This document shows, one piece after another, positions 24,301-36,300 of a stretch of DNA of 64,000 nt. The notes below the pieces were generated by a model. It saw nothing but the letters and a program-made list of their open reading frames with translations, had not been told where the DNA came from and ran no database searches. Position 1 is the first letter of the stretch; each line of letters begins with the position of its first letter. The stretch is from Incurvaria masculella (Eukaryota > Arthropoda > Insecta > Lepidoptera > Incurvariidae), in contig OX335650.1 in assembly GCA_946894095.1 (NCBI GenBank), positions 6,448,001-6,512,000 of the forward strand. The letters run 5' to 3'. The position numbers and the translations under genes were made by a program.

Positions 24301-27300
24301 TATCAGATTCGACTGGTTTGCTTGGGCTCGGGGTAGGAATTGCTGCGGAGTACAATTCGACATAAAATTCTTCCATTGCCTGAAGTATATCCGGATTTCT
24401 TGCAGTGACAACCCCATTCGCTCGCTCGATTTTTGAAATTTGTTTGCGCCGGTAGAAAAGGAACAGGCAAACACTTAACTGCCTCGATTTTCTCTTATAA
24501 TGCGCTCAACCACCAACCAACTTCATATTCTCTCGGCGAATATCACGGCGAATGGACTTACTGATGGTCTTGTTGAGGTTTTTGTGCACGAGACACTACT
24601 GCGGATCTCCCGGTTTCATATTTCGTCGTGTTTCCAGGAGCCTCAACGTCTCTGCTGATAACTTACTGCGGTCTGCATGTCGACTTTTAATGAAGTGCTT
24701 TTCTGCCGTGTCCGTTAGTGAGGATACGAAGCTCGTATATGCCTTGTCGATGTCGGCATCCTCATCGCGTGGCGCTAAGCATCCTCGAGTTTGGATTCGA
24801 AATAGGACATCTGGTCTGGTATGTTTAGCTTAGCCAGTGGTTTGTGGATGATTTTAGATTTGGAGAAATTTAATTAAAGTCCAGCCTTATTCTAAGACAC
24901 TAACTAATTTATTGTTCCGATACCGAAATTTTGATATTTATACTTGGGAATTTACACGTACTCTCGAATTGTTCAGAAATATGGATTTACAGTGACCATC
25001 GCCATTTGGCTTATAACTGCACAGAGTAAGCTCGCTAGCTAGGAAATGTGTTATGCAGCTCAGCAGGTTTACACTGATTGTGACTACACATCTGCCTTAA
25101 AAGACAAAGAAAAAGCGAAGGCATTTAATTTACTTAAATAGAACGTGAGCCGTTTTCGCCTCGCTGAATGGTCCATAGGAATTTTATGTTTGTGTACGAC
25201 ATATGATAGCAGGTGATACCATTAATTTTAGTATTAAATATATAATAGTAAGAAAAACTTAATCAGATGGTAGTCTAGATTCAACTGGTGACGAATAGAT
25301 TTATCTTTTAATGGCGTGATAAAGAAAGAAAGAAATAAAATTTGTTTATTAAATAAAAAAATAACAAAAACATAAATCGAACAACAGTAGTACATTGCAC
25401 TGGTTTTGGTTGGCTGGATCAACTGGCTCAACTGGCTGGTCACCTGAAGTGAAAACCCCCAGCAAACATTGCTTCTCTAATCCAAATTTACATAAACTTT
25501 TCTAAGGACCACGGACTAAGGTCACTTACTAACTGTTTGAGAATATTATATTCCAGAGTGTAGGTTTTTAAGTTATATCACGAATATCACTCCTAATACT
25601 TAGAAACTGAGCGGCATTATGAATATTTATTTAAAATCAAACAACCAGACTAGTCAAGTAAATTAAAGTAAAGTAAAATATATATGTATGGTTGTCACCA
25701 CATCAGTGCGATTCATTTGACTTAAAATCACGACTGGCACTCGTCATACCTTGATGCATCTCCGCGGCAGCGTACGTTTTTCTTTATACCTATACATGCA
25801 AACAGGCAGGATAACAACCAATTGACACAGTTTACACAGTTAGCTCAAAAATGTCATTACATAGGGCACGAATCTAAACGGCATCATACATCTGTGCGAA
25901 TGGAAAGTCAAACATTTGACTATTTTACCCTCATTATTTCAAAACATATAATGTGTGCAAATGTCAGTGCGTATAGATTTCGACTTATGTCATGGTTGGT
26001 GGTACTAATTTTACGTCTATTCTAAACGATAACATGATTTTTTTTATTATTGAATACAAAAAACTAATAAGTCCATAGTCGACCCCTGTACCCTTTTTGC
26101 CAAAATAAACGAGGCGCAGGAATGTCAGGGTATGGATTTTATCTTGATACCATGATTGGGATTGATTGCTCCCCTGAATTTAGCGACTACATGAGATTTT
26201 CTCAAACCGAAGATTTTTCTTCGTTTCCTTTGAGGCGGCTGACAACAGGGTTTTACCAGGCTGATGACAGGCAACCTTATATTTTTATCAATGGCACATT
26301 TCGAGCTATCGTTCTGCACAAATTTCATCGAGAAATCAAATGAGGTAAATGACCCCATTTTTTGGCCTCATTCAACTTGGCTGACCATGGAACCTTCCAG
26401 GGTGGGGGGAGGTAACCTGTGCGGGTTCTGATCTCCTAAGGCATATCTTTCACTGCATATACTTTTCTGTGTGAAATCTTATGAGATAATTTTGGGTGAA
26501 AATAGAGGTTTTAAACCCGAAAAAAAAAACATGGTTTTACCAGGTTACGGAATGGCAACCTGTTATGAACCGATGTTTCCAAGTGTTTTCTCTCACTGCA
26601 ATACACGTCTGTAGAGAAATCGAGTGAGGTAAGATTTTATGCAATGGGAGCTTGGTCTATTTTGCTATTAGGTTATTTTTTTCCATATATTGCCCGAAAT
26701 CTAAATCAATACGGGAAGAAGTTTCGAAGATAATATAAGTGTAAAGTTTTGCTCCTTTCAGTGCACCTGAAAAGATATTAGTGTATTGATTTATTATATA
26801 TTTATTATATTATTTTATATAGACTTTGTTTCCATACGATGACATGCAAGGTACGACTAGTCTGATTTTGTTATAAAAATAAAAAACGAAGATTTTTTAA
26901 CAGCAAGGGGATGTGTACCTTATTATGGCTGAAAGGTATACGTTTTTTTTATTTCATTCTTCTAGAATAGAATAGAATAGAATAGAATAAACGTTTATTT
27001 CCTCATTTAAACAGTAACAGTTTTGTATATAATATAATGCTCGTAACTAAGAGGAAAAGGGGGCCAACTCAGCTAACGTTCAACTCCCTCGCGATGAGAG
27101 CGCTGCAGCGCTGATCTTCCGTTGGTCCTAACACACTTAGGGATAAGACATATGTAATATATGTAATCAGCTATCACCACTAAGAAATAAATAGAATCTA
27201 AATAGAAAGATAACAGAAAAATGGCTTTGAAAGGTAAAAAAGGTTCTTTTAGAAATATCTTTTGTTTCGTTGATTATACAAGTGTTTTGGACAAAATGGG

Positions 27301-30300
27301 GATATATACCTTCGCAAACGTACGTTCTATAAGCTAAGTATTTTTTCAATGTTTATCAACCAAAGGTTTTACGGTAATCGACTTCAGAAAAACGTTCATA
27401 TTTAGGTATTTATTCCCCTATCCATATTTTAAAATCTCGACGGTTATGAAATTATTGAATTTAAAATTTAAGATTGTTAAAAAATGTACAAACATTTTAT
27501 TACTTTTGCATGTACTATCAACTTTTCCTCAAGAGTTCATGAAGTTGACTCTAACGAACCCTTCATACCGGACTTTGAGAAGTCTAAAAAGCTAATTTCC
27601 CGATTTCGTAAGTGACTGTGAGGATCGGAAAACTTTAATGTAATTTCAAGCGATTCCAATAAACCACTCATTTCGTAAACAGGAAGCGTAAACTTACGCT
27701 GGTTCAAGGATGGGCAATTTGTATGTGTGTCAAAGCCGACTAAAGGAATTCCTGGAGGAAATCATAGACCGCTATCGGTCTGTGCAAAGGCGAGTTCACC
27801 CAACTGTTAATCATCCCGCTACAGGGATAAACAGAAACCAACTTAATTAGTATGCAAGTTATTTCTCAATTTGCAGAATTAATAACTTTGTTTAGTTACT
27901 TCAATATACACGATGTAAAAGCAGTTAATGCAGTAACTTAAGGTGGTGATTCTTGAGGTCAATGAAGACAATAAACGAATCCAAAAATTGTTACCAAAAA
28001 TGTTAGTTTCGCAGCAGCATTTAGGTTGCATAAGTGTTTATAGCCGACATCTGAAAAATAAAAATCATAACTTATATACTTCTGTAGGTTATTTCCGGGT
28101 TCTTCTTCACTATTGTGACTTGTTGTTATAGCGGCAAAATAAATACACACTCTGTGAAAATTTTAGCTGTTAATGAGATACAGCCCTGTGACAGATGGAC
28201 GGATGGACAGCGGTGGCTTAGTAATAGGGTTCCATTGGCACGCTTTGGGTACGAAACCCTACAAAATATGTTGTGACTTGAGTCGAGTGGTGAGATGGGT
28301 TTAGACATATGGAACGAATGGGTGACGAAATAATGACGAAACAAATTTACAGAGTAGAATTGAGTTGTGTTGTGCCCGGACATAGGAGAACGTACTGAGA
28401 CCAAATTGATGTAATACTTCGCAAAGTTCAAGCACGTAGCACCTGCAATCATAGAGCTTGGATGAAAACTCCATGTATGACTGTGAAGAAGTGTGCTGTG
28501 ATCGTACCGTATGGCACTCAATCATCTCTGCCCATCCCTCCGGGAATGCGGCGTGAAGATATGTATGTGTAAAAATCAAATAAAAATTAATCGAATTATC
28601 ATTTAGAAATCGAATTAAAATCTACGAGAAATATTTATTACAAATTTCAAATCACTATTTCCATCTGTTTAGTCTGTGCGTTTAATAAGTTAAGATTCTG
28701 GCTATACATTTCCTTATTACCTCTCTGAAATGGATGCAGATCTGATATCCGGCGTAGATTTCTGAATACATTTGATAAAACTTGAAAGTTGGCAATAAGC
28801 TGGACCGTTGGAACGAATCGAAACAAACATTCCCTCCATGACCTCTCACACGTTCTGTCGTGACTTTGACCGATGTTTCCCGTTTTTCGGGTTCACGGAG
28901 GCGTTTGTTGTCCGAATCAAGGTCGCGTAGGTTCGAGAACGTTCGGGCTGTATCCGACCGGGGAGCGATGAATAAGTCAACCGGTGAACGCTCATTGGTT
29001 ACATTTAATTGAATTTCGTAGTCAAATTTCATTAAATCCATCCCTTGGAACGAACGAACCCGGGTTCATCGGCCCTATCCGTACGGATGAATTGATGTCC
29101 GGATTTTCGGAATCCGGATCTTTTCAATAACCTGCCATGAATGGGTTGAAATTGGTTCATTAGCTGCTTATTGTTACCGGATGCGTGAAGTAAAACTGAA
29201 AATTAATCTTCCTAGCGCTTCGATGATTATTTTAAAACTCTTTGTAGAGAGGACATACCGAGATCACAGAAATATAAAAGCATTTCTTTATGTATTTTTT
29301 TTTTGCAACCTGACATGGATGGCTAATACCACACAACTACCGTTATTATATTAGCCCAATACACCATATTCCCCAAGGAATTAGGTGCCATGCCAGGACC
29401 TCCCCTTTATGAGCCCGGCTACATTGAATTGAATTGTAATTGTACGACTGAAAACAAAATCGTCCTCTCCTTACATTTTGTGTGTAGGTATTTACAAAAA
29501 TGTATGGGGATGACAGTTTTTTTAAGTTGTCTTCTACCTAAATGTCTTCTACCTTTTTTGCTCCAAATATGCCGAGGAACACGTGGTTAATGTTTGGACC
29601 ATACCTCCGCTAACATACTGTGTATACATGCAACAAATATGCATATATATATTTTGAAAATAAGTGATTGAAACCTCAGACACACCTTAATTTGAATATC
29701 TTATTTAATATTTTGTATGCCAGACTATGTTTTGGATTGAACTTACGTGTGAGAACATGGAAAAGTAGAATCCATCACCTCCTTCCGACGGACGCATCGT
29801 GGCCGGTGCTTGCTGGCGCAGTCTCGCACACACCAGCCCTGAAACACGGCACGTGGTTATCCGGGTGGCGAAAGCAAAGCCACACAGACCTTTCATAGCG
29901 CGCTGTGATTACAGAGCCGGTAGTCTAAGTTGTCACCTAAATTGGCGTTACGGCAAACCGATCGACTGGCGTTTTCTCCAAACTCCATACAAGTTTTTAC
30001 CAGATATTCTGTGGTTTTACTTCTTCAAGCTGTCAAAGTCAAACGCGGACTTCCGATTTGTATGAAAACGTGGAGTGGACGTAAACGGCAACGTCGACGT
30101 ATTTACGGCAACGTTGAGTAAGCTGTCAAATCAAGCTCGGACTCGCAAATGTTAGTTCGCTTAACGCCCGCTGCGCGCGCTCTTCAATTTCTACATACAT
30201 TTGAAAACGCCAGTCGATCGGTTTGCCGTAACGCCAATTTAGGTGACAACTTAGACTACCGGCTCAGGACGAACAAAGCGTGGGAGTGAGACGTCCACTC

Positions 30301-33300
30301 AAGTACCACTGCCGCGAGTTGGAGGGAGATGGGACACACCTGACTTCTGAAATCGTTATCAATACATTGGAGTCGCGCTCGTGGAATGTGATTTTTTTTT
30401 GTGATTTTTTTATGATTTCTCTAGTTTTCTTTAAAGAAAGCGTGGTAGCCTGTGTATTTATAGATTGTTTAGTTAACGGGAATAACAAACCAAGGTGCCA
30501 TGCCAGGACCTTCCCTTTGAACAGCACGGCTACATTGATCTGGATGGAAAACGCGGACAATTTTTCGTTGCAGCTTTGACCATCTTTACATGCGAAGCCG
30601 TATGGTACCAACCCGGGCGGGCACCACCCAGAAGGGGTAGGCTATTTAGGAGGACCTAGTTATAGATGAGTGCCGAATCATGGAACCGCTCGCGTTCGTT
30701 ACGAAATGCACTATTCGATTAAGCCTGGTTTTCACCAAGTACTGATTTATTTTAATCGACACTTAAAGATCCTTTACTACTAAAGTGCTGATTATCTTGT
30801 ACTGGTATCGATTGCGATATGGTAAGAAATTCCCTTTAATGTGAGGATTAAGCAAATCAGTACTTGGTGGATGAGACCCTAAGAAAGACAAAGAATGGTG
30901 CATAAACAGGGCAGGGATTTGAACCATCGCATCGCAGTGAATCCAAAATTATGGAGATCGATAATCTTTGTGTGTAAGATGGTCGAATCTGCAACGAATA
31001 TTGTACATGTTATCCATCCAGTGCCGTACAATATCAAGGAGGTACTGGCATGGCACCTAGTTTCTTCCATTATTTATCCATCATACCTATATTATCCATA
31101 TTACCCATCTACTTCCGATTGCATTTACGAAAACTCCTATGCATCCCACAAACTTCGACAGGCCAACGGATACAAAAAAAAAAAAACCGGCCAAGTGCGA
31201 GTCGGACTCGCACGCGAAGGGTTCCGTACCATCATAAAAGATTTAAAACAAAAAAGTCACGTTTTTTGTATGGGGGCCCCCTTTAATTTTAATTATTATT
31301 TAATTTTATTTAATTTATTTATTTAATAATTTATTTAATTTAATTAATTTTAATTTCATTTGTTGTTATAGCGGCAAAGTAAATACACAATCTGTGAAAA
31401 ATTCAGCTGTCTATCTGTTACGGTTAATGAGATACAGCCCTGTGACAGACGGACGGACGGACGGACAGACGGACGGACGGACGGACGGACAGCGGAGGCT
31501 TAGTAATAGGGTTCCGTTTGGGTACGGAACCCTAATAAAACAAGGGCTTCGCTACATTCCATAGCAAGTGCCGGAAAACACATCCGTGAGTTATCACTTC
31601 TAAAGGCACCCTACTCTGCAATCAAATCAGACAGCAGTTTCATGAGGTTTAACGCAGGGACAGATAAAGAATGTGAATTCATGAATACATAAAATCGGCC
31701 TGTGGGCACTGCCACTGTCTTCCCAATGTGTGTAAGATTTATCGTCCTGACTGCTCACGTGGGTCGCGCATACACGAGAGAAAAGCTTATATCTCTTCGG
31801 GGTGCGTGACCAGTTTTTATATGCTAAGAAATGTTATTGTACCAATTTCGTTTACAGTCGGATAGAAACCATTACTTTTCTGACGGTTTTGCATTTGTTT
31901 CTTTCTGCACGTCTGAGAATTTTTTAGTCTAGACTCATTTCAAATGTAATTGGATGCAATGCTTTCGGGAATCAATTGATTGTGGAGTTAAATCATATCG
32001 GAAATAAAAGTAAATCCATATGCGATAATTTACCGAGGGTTTCGGACCAAACTGTTTGGTTATCTAAACAGAAAAGTTTTTTTTCTTTTTTTCTTTCCTC
32101 TATCCCTAAACAGGAACATTGCTTTTTTCGAATAATATATTATGGGTGTAGAAACCATGAAGCGAGAAAACATCACAAAGAAAGTTTCAAAATAACTATT
32201 TTGTAAGGCATTGTTTATAGGTCATAGTGGTACAGTGGGCCCATTCCCGTAAGAGTGAGTTCGAGTTCGGGAGTGAGTTAACCTAAAAATAGCTGGGAAA
32301 TATATTATTATTTCAATAACGGAACCGTTTTTTATACTTTCAACTTATTTACGGGACCGACCAGATTTTTACCTAACTGTAATGATGTTCAAGAAGTGTG
32401 GAAACATTGACAATTTAAAAAAGTGAGTTGATATTTAGTGACGAATTCGAACTCACTCTTGCTCTGAATGGACCCCCAGTTACTATACATATAACAAGTT
32501 TTAATTTACAGTTCTGCTCTAACATTTCTCGAATCAAATGTTAAGATTATTAGGTAAAAAACGTTTTTATGGTTACGTATTTAACTTTTAAAAACCTTTT
32601 TACAGTACACGTATAGTTACGTATAAAAATATAGAGTAGAATTTTAAAAAGCCAGATGCAAAAATATCCTTTGAATTGTTTCGTCGGAAGCCTCTAGCAA
32701 CACTTTCTTCTATAGGTACCTATATGTATGAGTTTATTTTATTTAGGGAATAAGTTCGAGTCTCGAATATGAAAGATAATGCTATGTAAGCGTTATTCGA
32801 TAGCAAAAATAGTATTGAGTGTCTTAAATGTGTAGTGCATTATTGCGTGAATGATGCCAATATGTTTCTTGAATTTTACATTACATTATTCAATCACTTT
32901 GGTCACTCGTTCTAGAATTTTAGAAATATAATATAATATATAATATTAGCAATATGACCGTTTTGAGATAAGGAAAATAGCGCGTCTGCAACCTGAATTA
33001 AAAGAAATATCTAACCTTATTAGTCTAATGTAGAGTTATGTAACCCGTGCCCATACCCGGTTCCCTAGGGACTTCGTGCGATTATTGTCGAAATATTGTT
33101 AGAATGTACCGATTACATTATACTGAGTTTGAAATATTAATCGATATCATGTACTTTTGTCCGAATTACTGCACCTCTTCTGTATACCTTTACTTTGAAT
33201 ATTAAAGAATGACTCACGACAACTCTTTGATTTTTGTAATCTTATTGGTGGGCAAAAACTGTGGTTTTCACTTCATCACTTTCGAATGCACAAAAACGAT

Positions 33301-36300
33301 TTCAATACTACCAACTGAACACATAGTATTGTGAAAACGGCACTTAATTTATGTTATTTTTTATATTAGATTCTTTATGAGATTGGTAATCACGCGAAAC
33401 ACTAAAAAAGGTTCAATTCAGTATGAGGAAATATTCGGAATATTCACTTCAACGTATGACCCATTTCAGGTAAAATTTAAACCAAGCCGGATAACTCCGA
33501 ATACATTACCTAAGCCCCAAACATGCACCTAAATGGCACCAAAATGCGGCCTCTTATAAAGACTCACTCAAGGCTGTATTCTCAGCCGTGCAGTTTAGGA
33601 AGACACCATCGAAGAGAAGGTCACCCACGCGCGTGCGCAGAAAGGGGTCCTCCAGCCGGGGGTAGAACAGCCCCATGGCCTCGTTGACCATCGAGACCAT
33701 GCTAGGCATCATCTCGTCGACCTTCAGAAGCAGCGCCTGACCATAAATACACAGCTATTGACAAGGTGAATGGAATATATTTTGCTTTGTTAAAGTTATA
33801 CAACTTTTCGTGTAGTTGTTGGTCGAACTGAATTTGAATAGAGATTACGCGGTAACTGTATAAACGCCTTTAAATTGCATTTAAAACCAAGTAGACTGAT
33901 TAATTATTTTTTTAAGCAACCTGACATGCATGACCAATACCACGCAACTACCGTTATGATATAAGTACCATACACTACATTCCCGAAGGAATTCGGTGCC
34001 AAGCCAGGGCCTTCCCTTTATGAGCACGGCTACATTGAAATGGATGGAAAACATGGACAATTTTTCATTGCCGCTTCGACCATCTTTTCATCCAATGCGA
34101 CGGTACCAACCCGGGCGGGCTTAAACCCTACCACTTAGTTGGGGGAACAGGACCTACACTTTGTTTTACTTTTAGAGTCCGAACCATGGAGCAACTCGCA
34201 TTCGTGACGAAATGCACTTATCCAACTCAGCAAGAGACAGTGAGTGGTGCTTGTCGGAATTAAACCCAGGCCTCTGGTACGCTAGGCCAGTCCCCGCGCC
34301 ACTAGGCTACGAGCCGCTCAAATGTTACTTATAAACTTGACAACCAACTTCGCCTTGTTAAAGTGTTTACGGTCCCTCGCACACTTGAGTGTCTTGTGTC
34401 TACGTTTGCCACCCCTTTGCGAGGTGGAAAACATTTCTTTTGTTACGATTCCGAGATTGATAGAAGTGGATGATAACGTTTTATTATTCGCAACATTTAC
34501 TTCGAAGGTATGAGCACTGTTTAATATATGGGTAGTATCAGCCATTAAGCAAAAATACACAAACAGAATAATTCTGCTAAAATTGCAACTTAATGAGTCC
34601 GGTTAAAAGCGAATTCATAATCTTGACCACAGTGTATTAGTTACGAACTTAGGTTTGCTAGCGTGAAGCAAATACGCATAATCATTTATGCGTATTTGGT
34701 TCACGTTCGATTCTACCATATACATGTATCATATGTCGCAGATGAAACGCAATGTTGATTTTTGACACGTTACAATTGAGGTGCAATTTTACGAAATCTA
34801 CATTGATACGCTTTTAGAAAAAAAAAATCCGCCGAAAAAATATTTATAATTGAGAAGATAATGCAATAAAAATATCGATCAATAAAAACCGGCCAAGTGC
34901 GAGTCGGACTCGCACACGAAGGGTTCCGTACCATCGTATAAGATTTACCCCAAAAATAACACGTTTTTTGTATGGGGCCCCATTTATTTTTTATATTTTT
35001 TTTATTTTACCTATTTCTTGTTATAGCGGCAAAATAAATACAAATTCTGTAAAAATTTCAGCTTCCTACCTGTTACGGTTCATGAGATACAGCCCTGTGA
35101 CAGACGGACGGACGGACGGACAGCGGAGGCTTATTAATAGGGTTCCGTTTTCACCCTTTGGGTACGGAACCCTAAAAACGAACATGACACAACAACTAGG
35201 GTTTGACTAAATACCCTAAGACAATTTTAAGATGCCCATGCCAGGATAATTCCAAACTTCCAAGGCTATCGTTTCTAACGTTGTGTCTTATCAATTAACC
35301 TCTACCCATTTCAAATTGATGTGGGTTCTAGGACAGTCATTAATGCAGTATACATTTAATAATTTTGTATTTCGAACGCCACGTAACTAGGGTTAACGCA
35401 TATGGTCTCTCGCACGGTTCTCTCGTGTCAAGATATACCTTCGATTGTTTTCCGTGCCACCTCAACCTTTATCCAATATTAAAATTTGATTTAGTTTGAT
35501 AGCTCTGAACACATGAAAAGCCTCTAAAGCGTCGTCACTAACTGTGTCATGGAACATTTTCCGGTTCATTTGATCAGATCATGGAGTAGAAACTAGTTTT
35601 ATCTAAATACGACGTTATCGACAAGTCGCCGCATTAGCCATTAACGCATCGTTTTAAATACATTGTAAGCTCTAAAGACAATCTTTTACAAATGTAGTAT
35701 TCAGATAATAATAAAACTTATTGTAAATGGAATTGGATTGTAGAAATCCTATGTTAATATGGTCCATGTATTACATTACTAAGGATGATCTTATAATAAT
35801 AACTTCAACAAAACAAGTACTCTAAATTATTGTGTGCAAGCACAATTCTGTGTCAAGAAGGAAGGTAGTTTTACCCACAGTGCAGAACATGTCGAAGCTG
35901 GGTGGCTCAAATTTCAATGAGTATTATATGAATATTAACCAACCCAATAAATACATTTCGGATAACTGAGAAACTTTAATGACACCATAATCAACTTTAA
36001 TAAGTATGGTAATATGTTATTTAGTTCTTTCGGAAACGCGTTGTAATGCATCAGTTACGTTAACAAAACTAAAGAATATGTGATTACACTGGCGTCCTAA
36101 ACCTTGTACCCTGTTTCAACTATATTTGACGAATCTTTTTTTGGCGTGAAACTTCTCTACAACCAGTCTTCGGATTCCCATAAATAACCAAATAACATAA
36201 AGCCTCATTGTATTAACTATTTCAAATGATTGTCTTTGGAAACAAAGTTAGGGTTGTTCGAGAAAGTTCCATCGCTATAATGAATAATTCTGCGTCGAAA

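Larger units (their letters stand above)
19559..26668. mobile_element. Giant ~7.1-kb imperfect palindrome (foldback)
   Basis: The left arm (19559 to ~22845) is the reverse complement of the right arm (~23185 to 26668). For example, a frame with [20 protein letters not shown] occurs at 19894-20115 (minus) and 26122-26343 (plus). The ends are GCAAAATAG and CTATTTTGC, and both flanks carry TATT, a possible 4-bp target duplication. The left arm is interrupted by a smaller palindrome (21598-22091) and the right arm by a DNA transposon (~23421-23985). The centre is convergent RTE LINE fragments. Confidence 0.85.
14415..29746. other. SNMP2-like intron 5
   Basis: 15.3 kb, the longest intron. It contains the acceptor array, a Helitron-like end, three palindrome repeats, a 7.1-kb palindrome with LINE fragments, an AGAAT microsatellite and SINE/MITE pieces. 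16.7-17.6 kb and 26.7-28.1 kb are mostly AT-rich with little recognised. A 119-codon minus frame at 28682-29041 is unrecognised and not claimed as an exon. Confidence 0.8.
29839..33567. other. SNMP2-like intron 4
   Basis: 3.7 kb with SINE copies, one full palindrome repeat (31174-31536) and a 29925-30255 stretch flanked by reversed copies of CCTAAATTGGCGTTACGGCA. 31.6-33.5 kb has no recognised feature. Confidence 0.8.

Noticed and set aside
28682..29041. 119-codon minus-strand frame as an extra SNMP2 exon
   Set aside because: Exons 5 and 6 join directly in phase with the family sequence, leaving no gap to fill; protein not recognised.
29705..29896. Full 63-codon frame around exon 5 as a small protein
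   Set aside because: Only 29747-29838 matches SNMP2, bounded by a consensus acceptor and donor; the rest is intron.
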